Source: Acanthaster planci
Taxonomy: Eukaryota > Echinodermata > Asteroidea > Valvatida > Acanthasteridae
Direction of reading: 5' to 3'
DNA length: 64,000 nt
Assembly (NCBI RefSeq): GCF_001949145.1
Contig: NW_019091385.1
Span: 2,544,732 to 2,608,731 of the forward strand
Numbering within the stretch: position 1 is the first letter of the stretch; every line of letters begins with the position of its first letter. The position numbers and the translations under genes were made by a program. Under the pieces are notes generated by a model that was not told where the DNA came from, ran no database searches, and saw nothing but the letters and a program-made list of their open reading frames with translations. Below are positions 13,147 to 25,700 of the stretch, in pieces.

Positions 13147-14145
13147 ACAAGACATCCAGTTCTAACTTAGAACTGAAACACTTCCGGGAGGAAGTGCGAC
13201 GAATCCGACATTTAGACCCAGAGATTGAGCTGATAAACACTTCAGACCATGCCAAGCCAAACCCAAGAGAGCTAGAATACAGATCGGGCCGTGTTCAACC
13301 TCCTCTCCGAAGTAAATGTTATCCGTTTTACTTTTGGGGCCTAGGCTACTACATGAAGGTGCACGGTTTTCGGCTGTGCATACAGTGAAGCAGTGAATCG
13401 TCATCATCACGTGGTGGGTCGCATGTTAATGTTGTCACGCCTCTCCGTAGACGATATGATCATTCCCCAAACCAGTTTAGGAACACTCTATCGAAATTAA
13501 TAAAGTGATCACTGATACAAATTTTCATCTTGCAAGACTTTGTAAATCGCGATTCGTCATGGAGGAATAAAAATTACACTTTTAATTCCTGCAATCATAT
13601 CGTGGTGTAATTCATGCATTTTTGTTGTTGCAGTCAGAGTCGGGTTGTGTTGCAGAAAGCAACGGAAACCAGGCAGGATTGATTGATTGATTTTCAGGAG
13701 TCTGCCTTTGTGACAACTACCTCATACTAGACTTATATATACACATGGAAGTAGTTTTCCTTTCTCCATGATATACATTATCTACATTTCCAGATTTCAG
13801 TTATAACCCAAACGGTCCTTAATCCTCCAATTTCAATATGATTTTACCATAGAGCAATAGAGCAAGGACACATTGCATATGCACTTGTAATAAGATTCAT
13901 TCAAAAAGAATTCTGCTCCGTAACCTTCCTTTTGCCGTGTTTGCTGTAACAGTTTCTGCCAGTCAAAAATTCCTTCTACTTCTCTCTCTACTTTACAAAG
14001 ACAATGGGACATATCATATATGCCATTTGACTGATTTTGACAGATAGGACAACTAGGTGCAGATTGCATCTTTGCATAGGAGGGTTAAATGAAAGTTTGG
14101 TGTCATTTTTATAGCTGCTTCGGTAACAGCATTCCGGGCAATATC

Positions 14146-17100
14146 ATGGCAGAAGTGGAGGAAAGTGGCATCAGAACTGTGACTACAGCAACGGAGAACC
14201 AGTTAAACTTGCTGCGAAAGTACCACCAGAAGGCCCATGGGGCAATTGCCAGTGCTCTGACACAAGATGAAGCTGGCAATGTGGACCAGGCTGTCCAGCT
14301 CTACAGCGAAGGACTCAGGTATCTCGCTAAGGGTCTCGAGATCTCCTTTGGAGGTGGAACCAATCCCAGGGACAGGGAGCTGGAGTCTGCCCACAGGATG
14401 CAGAGCCAGATGCGGAGAACCACCCAGCAGATGAAATCCCGACTAGAAGAGTTGGAGCGTGAGGTAGAGCAGAGGGTGCCCTCAACAGAGCATCACAGTG
14501 CCTTCAGCCCAGGGACGATGCAGGAACTAGAAGAAAATCTGCGACTGGAGGAGGAGCTGCTGGAGCTGGAGCAGCCGCCATCTTACGATCAGACGCAGGC
14601 GGATGCAGCAGAAGTCTTTGTTGTACCAGACGGCGTCCAGATATTCTTCATCAGCCCGGAGGGGCATGTAAGTGCACCGAGTCAACCGGAGGCACTGCGC
14701 ATCTACAAATTCAAGGACAGCAGACTCGTCGGTGGGGCCAATCAGCCGCCAGCTTTCTTGCAGGTTGGAGACTGGCTGTACCCCTTAATTCCTGGGGAAT
14801 CCCCAGCTCTGAGGAGTAGGCAGGGTGCATTCCTTTTCCCGGATGTGGCGTCCAGGGTACCTGGGGCCAGTGTTGGTGTGATGTTTGATCCAAACATTGA
14901 CAGGTTAGAATTGATCTACTTACCGTAATTATTTCCAAATTCCACAATTTAAAGACAAGTTTTCACACATCCTAGGGGTTAAATGTAGCCCTTTGGCTAC
15001 AAATGTGTACAAGCAGAAGCTTATGATCATGGTGTGCATAGATCAAATAAAGAAGTCTTTCAAATGTAAAAGCAATTTTATTATGCCAGATAATGGTTAG
15101 TTGTCAACATTATAAAGAAGTAATTAAAGTTGATTTTATAGCAATTTCAGTATTCAGTAGACCTACTGAAACAATGTGTGAGTTTCTAACATGAAACATT
15201 TACTAAAAGAAGTTCATACATTTTATTTCACTGCTACATGTAAGAATAAATATTCTAATAGCCTAGTAATTCTTGGATTCCACTCACAGATGACCACACC
15301 ATGTGAGTATATATCATGATATAGTTTGTGTACTGAAAAAGCTGGCCTCTTAATTGAAAACAGATCAAAGACACAAGAATTTGAGCAAACAATCCAGCAA
15401 CTGACGGTGTTGAGAGAGCAGCGGGTAGCCCCAGCCCGACCCCCACCCCCTCGGCATCGACCAGCTGAGGGGCAGGAACAGACAAAGGAGGAGGAAGGGG
15501 AGAAAGTGAGCACCAAGATAGCCAAGGGCATCGCTGTAGGTAAGGGCTTGGTGCCAACTGCAGGATTCCCACAATCTAGGAAAGCCAGTGGGGAAAAGTA
15601 AAGTAATAGAAAAGTCATGGAAATGGGAAAAATAGGATTTCATGGCATCCTATTTTAAGAGGGAAAAAAGGTATGGAAATCAAGATCATGCAAGTTTTTT
15701 GGGGGGGGGATGAGCTGTGGGCTGGTTTTGATATGATAATGAAATGATGATAAAGTGACGGGCTCAACCCTTGTCAGTCTATAGTGGTGACCATGGCAAT
15801 CTTCCATTTTGTAATACCAACATTCCTCTGCAAGATGGCATTTCCTTGGGACCCTGCAACTGGATTCATTCCTCTGTCCTCTGTGTTCAAACTACTCGGT
15901 GATCATTATCAATAATCATTTAAATGGGAACTTATCAGTCAACTTAATGGATGTAGAAGCGTGGGTAGTTCAGCTGGCATTTAAGAGTGAAGATGAATAA
16001 ACATGAGCCATATTTGTTGGCAGCCTAAATCGAGGCAGGCAACAGGCAATGAAAAGAGTGGGGTTTTAAGTACATGTAGTTATTTTTAATGACACAGCAG
16101 CATCAGTCAATGAATTTGCCTTCAGCAAAAGTCACAGTAATCCACAAAAGATTCTACAAAAGCAGCCCAATCTACACACTATCAACACTGAGCTATCAAA
16201 GTTAATTCTGATCAGTGAAAACATTTAGGAAAAGTACTGCATTGTGTGTAATTACCATTGACAAAATATATGCCTGGATATTCACGTTGAAGATCCTGTT
16301 TTGGAAATCAAACACAGGTGCCGAGTGGATCACCTGGGGGTTAGGCAAGGGAGCCGAGGCCACAAGCTACCTGATAGGTGTCGGCAAGGACAAACTGAAA
16401 CAGAACCTCAAGACGAACGAAGCGCCTGCCTCGATTGACGGGAAGTATCAAAAGGGGGCTGAGTATGCTCAGAAAGCCTCGGTGATTGCTGTAAAGGTAC
16501 AGACTGATGAATAGACTGTTGACTTCTTGGATTCGGTATCCATGGTCTGGTGCAAAGTCAGGATTGACATGGTGTAGCATCTCCAACTGCAATATTCTCC
16601 AACTGTTGAAGGGTTATATCCTAAAACTGGACTGAGCCATGCACTGTGTGATATATAACAGCCTCACACTAATGTCCAATGAGAGAGGTTGCATGATCAA
16701 ATAGTGCAGCATCCATTACGTAAGTTGTCTAACATCTGGTTCGAGAGATTTCAAAAATATTCAGGCACTTCCAGAAGCTAATGCAAGTTGAAAGGCAAGC
16801 TAATCACCCTTTGCTGTCACTTCTGATTTGCATCAGGGGTGTGAAAAGATCAACAACAGTGCATATGCTTTGTAGATTTTGTATCTGTAGCAAAGCAGAA
16901 GGAACTCTGTAACTTCTTGATGCATCTGTGCTCTTCTAGGTGAGTGGGGCCATGGTGGACAGTCTCTGCTACTTGACCAAGAGGTTAGCCCAGGAGGTGA
17001 GCCCCTACATCAAAGAGCAGAGTGACAAACTCTTGAAGAGCAAAGACCAACAGGATGGAAAGAAGAGCAGTACAGTGGATGGTGTGATGGAGGTCGCAGC

Positions 17101-18644
17101 CAGTGGTCTTCAAGGTGTGTGGAATAACTGAGTATCAATCTTGATCATAAACACCAATAATGGTCTTTATCCTGAGTGGTGAGAAGGAATTATGACAATG
17201 TGTCCAGCTTAGGAACACAAGCTTTATTTTGTGACTTGTTAATATACATATCTATATTTGGATGATAGCTACTCTAATTTCTTTGACTGTGGTGATAGGT
17301 ACAACCCACTCTTTGTTAAGTGTTTCACGAGTTGTTGATACTGTTTTAAGAAAAGATAGAGGAATTGTTGAAGTTTCCAAGAAAGCATTCCACAATCTCA
17401 AATGAAAGTCAATGTGTTGGCAAATCAGTAAATAAAGGAGATATTTTGACATTTGCAGGTTTTGGTATTGTTTACAATGGGCTGGAGACAGCTGCTAAGT
17501 CACTTGCCAAGAGCATGTCCAATGCCACTGTGGAAGTTGTTCAGCACAAGTGAGTAGATCTCTGAAGAGAACAAACACATGTACTGTGAAATAAGTACTT
17601 CAATAAATTTGTTGTTTTAAGCACGTCACGGTGGAATGATGAGCAAGCATTCTATTTTATTTCGACCAAGAATATCAGAAGTCTAAGCCTATTTGTTTCG
17701 AGTACTGCAACATGTACAGTGTGCATATAAGCTGACTTATTTCATCTTTTTTCATGATCATTTATTACCACAGTTTTGCATACATACATCTCAATTTTCA
17801 AACAATATATTTGACACGGTGGGAAAGCCATGGAGCTACCCACTTAAAAGCAAATCTTATGATTGTGGGCCCTAAAATCAGTTCATGGTTACTATTAATT
17901 AATTACTATACACAAAAGACAAACATTAGACAGATGAGACACTTACTCTATATGCCAGCTAACAATTACCCAAGTTTGAAATAAAAACTAACAGGAAAAA
18001 TGAAAAAGAATAACAACCCTGGGAGATTCTTTGAGAAAAGCAGAATGAAAATGTAATTGTGCAGCATTCACTACAATTATTATTATTAGCTATTTCTAGC
18101 AGCAAGACCAAGGATTCCTCCAAAGTATCCTTGGCGCTGTAGCTTTCAAGACTAAAGAAACCTGTACAGTGTAGGTTATAAAGAATTATTCAGTTTAGAG
18201 GTGGGAGGAAATCCCTGGGTAAATGTTCTGGGGAAACCCACAGTCAGGTAGGGACTGAAAATGCAAATCCTCGTGCTGACCTGGGTGGGATTCAGACCTT
18301 GGTCACTGGGGTGGAAGATGAGGAAACTCCCTGACCCTTTTCGAAGGCAGCTCCAGAATGTTTGTATGGGAAAATAAAAAATTGCCGCATTGGCAAAAAT
18401 GTTCACAGAAAATCCACTCCTTTGTTTCAGGTATGGGGATGATGCTGCCCGTTTCACTGACACCTCATTAGATGCTGCCACAAATATCGGTTTCACCGTG
18501 AATAATATGAATAACATTGGCGTCAAAGCAGTTGCCAAACGAGCTGCAAAGGACACTGGGAAGGCTGTACTGGAAGATTACCGGAAAGAGTCACAAGACA
18601 AGGGTAAAGATAAACCTTACCGACCAGGGAGTAAGAAAAAATAA
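14146..18644 (+). CDS. SPART: Spartin (MIT and senescence-domain protein)
   Basis: Spartin acts at lipid droplets, endosomes and the midbody in vertebrates. Coding exons: 14146-14903, 15364-15539, 16318-16496, 16940-17114, 17459-17549, 18431-18644. GT-AG borders and phases join, giving 530 residues (human about 666; the difference lies mainly in the linkers). ATG 14146 was chosen because MAEVEESG leads straight into an MIT-like helical bundle (about residues 18-95, with NVDQAVQLYSEGLRYLAKGL). A PPxY motif, PPSY at 144-147, matches the position of the human WW-ligase-binding PPAY. The senescence domain starts near 155 (VVPDGVQIFFISPEGHVSAP, FLQVGDWLYPLIPG) and resumes in exon 3 (WITWGLGKGAE), ending with NNMNNIGVKA and TGKAVLEDY, all close to human spartin. 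The C-terminus is lysine-rich. AATAAA signals lie at 18972 and 19063. It converges on CCDC22. Confidence 0.96.
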
Positions 18645-19706
18645 GAAAAAGTGATTTCGGGGATCAATGGTTGAAGGTCGTGATGTTAGCTACAGTGTCC
18701 TTGGATGGCTGGCAAAAGGTAGTGTTGACACTGCCTGTGGAGACTTAACTGTAATATAGTTGGCATGAATTCGAAATTATTCAAACAGGTACAAAATTTT
18801 TGCTGGTGTCGTTTGTGTAACATGAGGTATATCATTTTATTATCATCAAAGAATTCTTCAGTGCACTTTCTTCCTGAAATACTTCCAAGTCATATCAGAT
18901 ACTTCACTGTTGAGAAACGTTGAAATAAGCATTGCATGTAAGGAATATGTTAATTTATGCTGTCGGCCGACAATAAAAGGTATTAGATAAAACAATGTAG
19001 GCCATTACAATGGTAAAGAATTATTTTGCGAAGTTTTATAAGCATTACTTCATAAAGAGGCTAATAAAGGTAACTAGTATGTTAGATTGTTATGGTATTT
19101 TGTTATTCAACATCCCTCAAACATTACTTTGCTAAATTCATTGGCATAACAACACAATTTGTCTCTCAATTGTATAAAATAATAGTTCTATCATCGCTAA
19201 AATACACATTCTTACTTATCACTTCAGTGTATGAGTCTTTATTGACTCATTGGTACTAGTGGTCTTTTCATTGACAAGAATTCTTTATTGGCAAGTCAGC
19301 AAACATTTAGCAAAATAGTTTTGGGATAACACAGGCTGGACAATGTCTGCACATTCGCAATTTATGGCTTTTCATAAATGTTTATTTGTCCAGCACGTTG
19401 CCATTTGTTATGGTTTACTTCATAACTCAAACAATTTATTTTAGGTGTAAACAAAAACGATGATTAGATCATTTTCTGCAGAGGCATGTGAAAAATGGAA
19501 TGCCACTCTGGAAATAGAAATAGTTTCCAAATAAACAGGGATTTTTTTTTTAAAGACTTTTTGGGGAAGTTCTCAAGCAAAGAATGAAACAAAACTACTT
19601 AAAGGAAATTCATTTCTAGTTCTTGTGATGACTGCTGAAATGAAGCCGGCAGTGTGCACAATATTGTCAGTGATGAGAAGGATGGAAGTTATGATGCTGA
19701 GTCAGT
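18645..19706. other. Convergent 3' UTR region, spartin and CCDC22
   Basis: Non-coding, AT-rich. Plus-strand AATAAA at 18972-18977 and 19063-19068 can serve spartin; several TTTATT words (complement AATAAA) at about 19238, 19283 and 19380-19440 can serve CCDC22. The transcripts probably end close together and could overlap. Confidence 0.6.
18972..18977 (+). terminator. Candidate spartin polyadenylation signal
   Basis: AATAAA about 330 bases after the spartin stop. A second copy lies at 19063. The choice between them cannot be made from sequence alone. Confidence 0.5.
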
Positions 19707-22700
19707 TCATTTGCCTTTGACCTTGACCATCAAGACGGTGTTTTCCTTCTTCATCTCCTTGTAGTCGGCAGTAATCTTTTCCAGATTGGCTATCGTTTTC
19801 TTGTTACTTTCAGTTTCAATCTGAGACACAATGGAAAATATTACATTATACAAGATATATTTTGTGTAATGCACAATACTAGTGTACAAAATATGCATGA
19901 CAGAATACTTAACTCTGAAAGAGTGATGAATTTTGCTGTATCTCTGCACTGTGTATGTTTTGCTTTGATTGTATTTGTTATAATTGAGTCAGTCACAACT
20001 CACCTTAAGTCATTCACAAGTTAGTCACTCCTAACTAAACTTACAAGCTATTTAAAAGATCGATAGCGACGAGGCAATGGCATTCCTTGTTCATCTCTCT
20101 AATTTTGGTGTGATTTGTAAACTAACTTGAAAACTGACCTGTGGACTGACTGCCTTCTAAATCTGGAAACTTGGACTTGCAGACAAACTTGACAAATGTC
20201 ATTTCAAGAGATTAACCCTAACCATGCTGAAACCAATGATGTATCCAACAACAGGCTCTTTCTTAGAGATCTTGTTACTGTGAGCAGTAAAGGCCTTTTG
20301 TTCTAGCTGTGGGATTCTGTCAGGTTCAGCAGGCTTCAAAATTTCCTTGCTGTTGGGTGGGGGTTAGGGTTGAGAAAATTCAATCCTCACTGTTGGAAAT
20401 GCAGGTTTCACCCAAGTATAGCACTCACGGCGTGTATACATTACTGATGTAATATTTTTTTGTTTGATATATATGCCATGAGTTTTACCTGGTCTTCAAG
20501 ATCTCGGATCTCCCTGACAATGCTGCCTGTCTCTTCCACAGTCTTAATGAGTTGGTCAAAATTCTGCAATTTGACAGAAAGTGGTTAAAGCAAAGAGGTA
20601 GGCAAATGAATAGGGTACGCCAAAGAAGGCCGAAAGTTGTTAGCATGCAAGTAGATGTGAGGTGTGATTGAAATATTTTCTAAAAATGATGAAAAATCAA
20701 ACACATTTTGAAATAGAAAACCCAAGAGGCTTCTTACTTCATGAAGGGCTGCCAGGTATTTGTACGCCTTGCGGACTGATTCATCTTTTTTGGCATCCTA
20801 CACAGAACACAAGAATTAAATGCAAAGAAACAACAGGCACTGAAGTTGCACTCCATCTTTTCAGATTAAATGTTAAAAATGTGAAATCCCTGCATCATCA
20901 AGACAAACAACACAAAAAGTTCAATAATTATATCCTGCCATTGCAGTGAGAACATTCAAGCTGCAAGATAAAACTGTGTAACATGAAAAACCATGCCTCT
21001 TTGGAACAAATATTTACACATGACGATGCATAATTACACTGCGTTGCACAAAACAAGCCATCAATACAATTCTTCGCACATGTCACACTTAAGATAAGAA
21101 ATACTGCAATCAGTTACAAAGAAAATCCTGGAGATGTGAAGTAAACATAAAGAATGTAACACTGGAACAATAATGAAGAGAGGTTTGCACAAACCTGGTT
21201 CTGCAGAGAGTAAAAGGAAGATTTCTATAACTAAATATTTCACCTTGAAGATAAGTTCATCTGTGACAGTAAAAGTTCGGTCCAGCTTCCCTGACATGTG
21301 GTTGATTTCCTTCTGAAGTGTCTTGGTGTCGACGAGAACCTACACAAAAGTCAAATCCAAACCAACAATCATACTGTGACATGCGTCTCATCCCATTTTG
21401 GCCATTACTATGGCCATGTTACCCATTTTAGCCTTTGTGTCACTTCCAGTGTTGTAGTCGAGACCACCACAAGACCAGGCACAAAACGGGGAACAATGAC
21501 AAAGGAATGCTTTTGTTGCAGTTCATTTGAATAGCTTGTGACTTGAATCTAGACTGGAGGTCTTGTGTTGGTCTTGTTCCGGTCTTGTGAAGGTCTTAAG
21601 TGGTCTCGACTACAACACTGGTCACTTCCATTGAAAAAAATAAAAACTAAAAGAGAGATTCAACCTCTATAGCAAATGAACTCTCACCTAATTTGTGAAT
21701 ATCCCCCATCTGAAACTAGTACATGTTACTTTCATATTACATCCGGGAATACATCTTAGGTTATGGCAGCATTTATTGAAATTTCAACAACAGCTTTGGA
21801 AAGTTCTAACCTGTCATATAAATTCATTTCAGCAGAGGTAGTGTTTGGGAAACATCAAAATGTGCTCTATCATTGGGTCTTTATGAGTGTCATACATTCA
21901 AGGATATCATGGAAGCAGGAATGACACGTACACAGATATGCTTATTTACAACAAAGACCATAACCTTTTGGATTTCTTGTTTCTGCTTCTTGATGTTTGC
22001 CACTATTTCCAATATCCTCCGTGTGTAGGCTGACCGATTGACATCCTTGGTCATGCGCTCATACTCGGAGACCTACAACAAAACCAAAATTGAGGAAAAT
22101 CAATCGTCAAATTACAGGATTACAGATCTTTCACTGCATTACTTCTAACACTGAGTGATGGACAATGTCCACTGCTGGAAGACTGTAATTATTGAAAGAT
22201 CATAACACCACAGTTTTTTTTTTTTTTGGGGGGGGGTTTCTAGCCATCTTTTCAATGATAAATCAGTCATATTACTATATACGCATACTTCTGGTTTAAT
22301 GTTACATAATGCAATGAAGCCAATTTCAGATGAATAATGGCGAGTGCCTCACAGTGCACTGAGACCCTGTATAATGTTAACCAGAAACCTGCTGGATGTA
22401 ATAAGACACACAACAGTTGATCCAATGGGTCAACTATCCCCGACGCCATGCCGTCTCAGTCACAGCCTGCCAGTCACCACAGGATCCAACAGAAACACTG
22501 AGAACTGGCAGTTTATTCTGTTGATGTCGACTACCAAAGCAACAAGGTCCTGAACATCTCTACACCTGTTGCACCTTGCTGGGTTCAGCAACCTAAGGGC
22601 TGATGTCTGACAACTTTGATGGGTAGAAATAAAGTAAGCAATCCTACCAGTTGTTTGTGCAGTTCCTCCTTGCCCCTGGTTTCATCCACAACCTCTTTCA

Positions 22701-25700
22701 TCCTGTCCCTCAACGCCTGAATATCCTCCAGCTTCTTCAGCGACTCACTCTACAAAACACAAACGTCCTTGTAAACAGAGCATCTACAGACTTGTAAACG
22801 GTGCTAGAGATTCTCTGCATGTGTGTAACTCTGGGCAGCTGACCCAGCCAAGCTTTGTGGATGTGGTGGTCAACATCTCAGTGATTATTCAAATAGGAGA
22901 TTTTATATTCCTCCCGCAGTAGAGTGAGCCTATGAATTTCCTCCTCACAACTGCTCAGTGCATCTACTATTCACCTTTTGAAATACGAAGCACAGTTCAA
23001 AGTTTGAAGATGTGACACAGACAGGAAAAAAAATTGGTCCTCAAATTCATGTAGGGGACCAGTTTGAAATACAAATTGCTCAACAGCACACAACTGAAGA
23101 AAACAATATTTAACTTAAGAAAAGCTTGTTTCTAAGATATTCAATGTGGCATGGCTTACCTCTTTGTTAGCATTCTGTTCCTTCAGTTTCCGGTATTCCT
23201 CGATGAGGGGAGCCCTGTGCTTCTCCCACTGCTTAGCTAGACTCACCAGACGTTGAGCACTCGACTCCACTACTCCCTGATGAGGAAAAACAAATACAGA
23301 GAATTATAAAACCTGTTTTATGCCACACATACTTTGGTCTTTTGAACAAAATACACTCACTGATGATTAATTTAAGCCGAGGTTCGCCTCAGCAACTTGT
23401 ACTATCCCTGGTGAACTCTTTTACCAGGTTAATGACTTTGATCACAGCACCCGCAAACCCATTTCTCAAGCACGCAAGTCATTTTTTCTTAGATCCAATC
23501 GACAGAAACTGCACAGAAATGGGATTTAAAAATATCCCAACCTCAAGTCATTCACCAATTGACAACAGACAGGTTTCTGCCAAAATGGTACACAGCGGAC
23601 TTGTTCTGTACATTATACAACGCAAATCACAGACCTCTGGTTGGGCTTCATGTTTTTTTATATTCACAGTTTTTATACCTGCAGTTTTGCTATATTATTT
23701 TCAGCGTCAGGAAGAAGATCCATGGTTCTTTTCTTGACTTTGTACGTGTCCTCTTTCTCGGCATTTTGCCGTTCCTCAAGGTTCTTCTGTTCCTCCATCT
23801 GTTGAGAGCAGGGTTCAATCAGAAATAGTTGTGGTTATGACCTTTAACACCCGGGTCACTGCATGTTAATATTCATAGATAGATTTGGGAACTGTGTTTG
23901 CACACTTGCAAACAAGGCCAAAATAAATATTGCGACTACAGAGTCATTTGGATGTATGACAACTACCATTGATAGATGAATGGCTTCAGAAAGTGTCAGA
24001 GCATACCTGTTCTTGTGCCAGGTAAAGTCTGCATGTGCATTTACTGAGGTGCCCCAAACCAACTTACCCTTCATTTAACAAGGGCTAAAATTGTGAAATT
24101 GTTTGGAAAGGTCAACTGAATTTCCTCAGCAATATAGTGTGAGTACCAGAAGGAATCCCTCGACTCACCTGCTGTATTCCGGCTGTGAATTTCTTCATGT
24201 CCAGCTCCAGCACGTCCATCTGATTGGTGAGTTGGGTCAGCTGATCCCGCAGGCCCTGCTGTTCCTCTTCTCTCTTCTGGCGCAGTTCCTCCTCCGTGTC
24301 TGCCTTGGGCACGCCCTCCCCAATGCCCATCTGAGAGATGGCCTTGTCGTCATCCTGAAGACACCCATAAGACGAATCATTCATTTCACATCACCAAACT
24401 TCATTTAACCAATCTTCATCTCGTCAGATAATTTGGACATTGGATAATACAGAGAGGCGAAGCCCTCACCTGAGCAAACTGTAGCTTAGAGGTGTGGGTG
24501 AACCGGGAGCCCTTGCCTTGCTGCTTGCTGGGAGTCCTGTCACTGAAGTTGCTGAGGAACTGCAGTAGATCCGCTGCCCCCACTGTGGTGGCTCCTCCTG
24601 CTTCAGCCTTCTGGACGTCCTGCTGCAGCTGACTGGCAATCTTCTTCTGTAGCCGCTCCTTCTTGCGGGCCTTGTACTCCTGTGAAGTTGGATCGACAGA
24701 ATCGTCAGCCCGGAATGTCTTCCCTCATAAGGCATGGTGAATCGGTCACACACACACAATGGGTCTGAGGGGAAACATGCCTGAGTGCTGAAAAAAGTGA
24801 GATTTTAACACACGCAGCATTGGTTAACACAGGAGGACTTAAGCAAAGTGTTGCCTTCTATTGTACATAGTCTATCCCATTTAGCCCCATTCTCCTTGAA
24901 CTAGCAAAGCACATTGTTATAAAGTAAATTCAATACAAATGAAAGTCAAATGCACACTGCAATCAAAGTTCACCACATCCCTGAGGCAATACATTCCATA
25001 TTTGACTTTTACAACCATGTCTGTAAGGCCAAAACATGCTACAATTTTTGGCTAAATACAGGAAGTCCACAACACAGGGTAGGTTCGAGCGACAACCGTT
25101 TGCCGACCACTGATCAATTTTCCATGATAGCCTGTGCGCATATACAACATGGGTACCGGGCAAAATCGACTGGTGGTTGACAAACTTGTCCCATGGTTAC
25201 CTGAGGTGTCAGTCTGGACTGCAGCCCCGCGCTGTTCCATTCTGCCTCCCACTCTTGCGCTGCTGTCACCTCAGCAGCATTGGTTTCAAGCAACGATGCT
25301 GCCGTGTCCTCGTGGCGCGACGGCTGCTGTGACACAAGCGGCAGGTCTTTAGAGTAGTAGCTTTTGACCTCTGCAATCAGGGACGACACACAAGTTATGG
25401 TTTACAACATGACTAGAATTAAAGTTAGGCCGTGTCAATATTACTTGGCCGTGTCTTGCAATTACACACAAGTCTACGGTAATGGCTGTAGCCACTTTCC
25501 ACAGACACCTGTGCCACATCCAAATAATTTGGACACGACCTTAGAGCTACCTATATGAATCTGGAAGTCCCAAGGTAATGGCAAATGCACACTGACAGCT
25601 CCTGCACAAAATACATGGCGTTAATTTCATAGACCGGTCGAGTGCAGAAATTTGGCAAGCCAAGAATTAATTTGTTTAGTAAATATGGTCTGTCAACCAA

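Larger units (their letters stand above)
9269..14145. other. Intergenic region upstream of TMEM184-like B and spartin
   Basis: These 4.9 kb separate the divergent starts of TMEM184-like B (minus) and spartin (plus), so both promoters should lie here. No open frame longer than about 130 codons has homolog-like features. The region holds a 41-base gap (13106-13146), a degenerate minisatellite (12365-12610) and a dispersed repeat (10500-10640, continuing at 11088-11130). The spartin 5' UTR may be spliced: AG acceptor-like sites precede the start at about 14080 and 14112. Confidence 0.5.

Noticed and set aside
14904-14928. Stop at 14926 as the end of a short spartin
   Set aside because: The donor AG|GTTAGA at 14903 and in-phase exons downstream recover the whole senescence domain; the stop lies in the intron.
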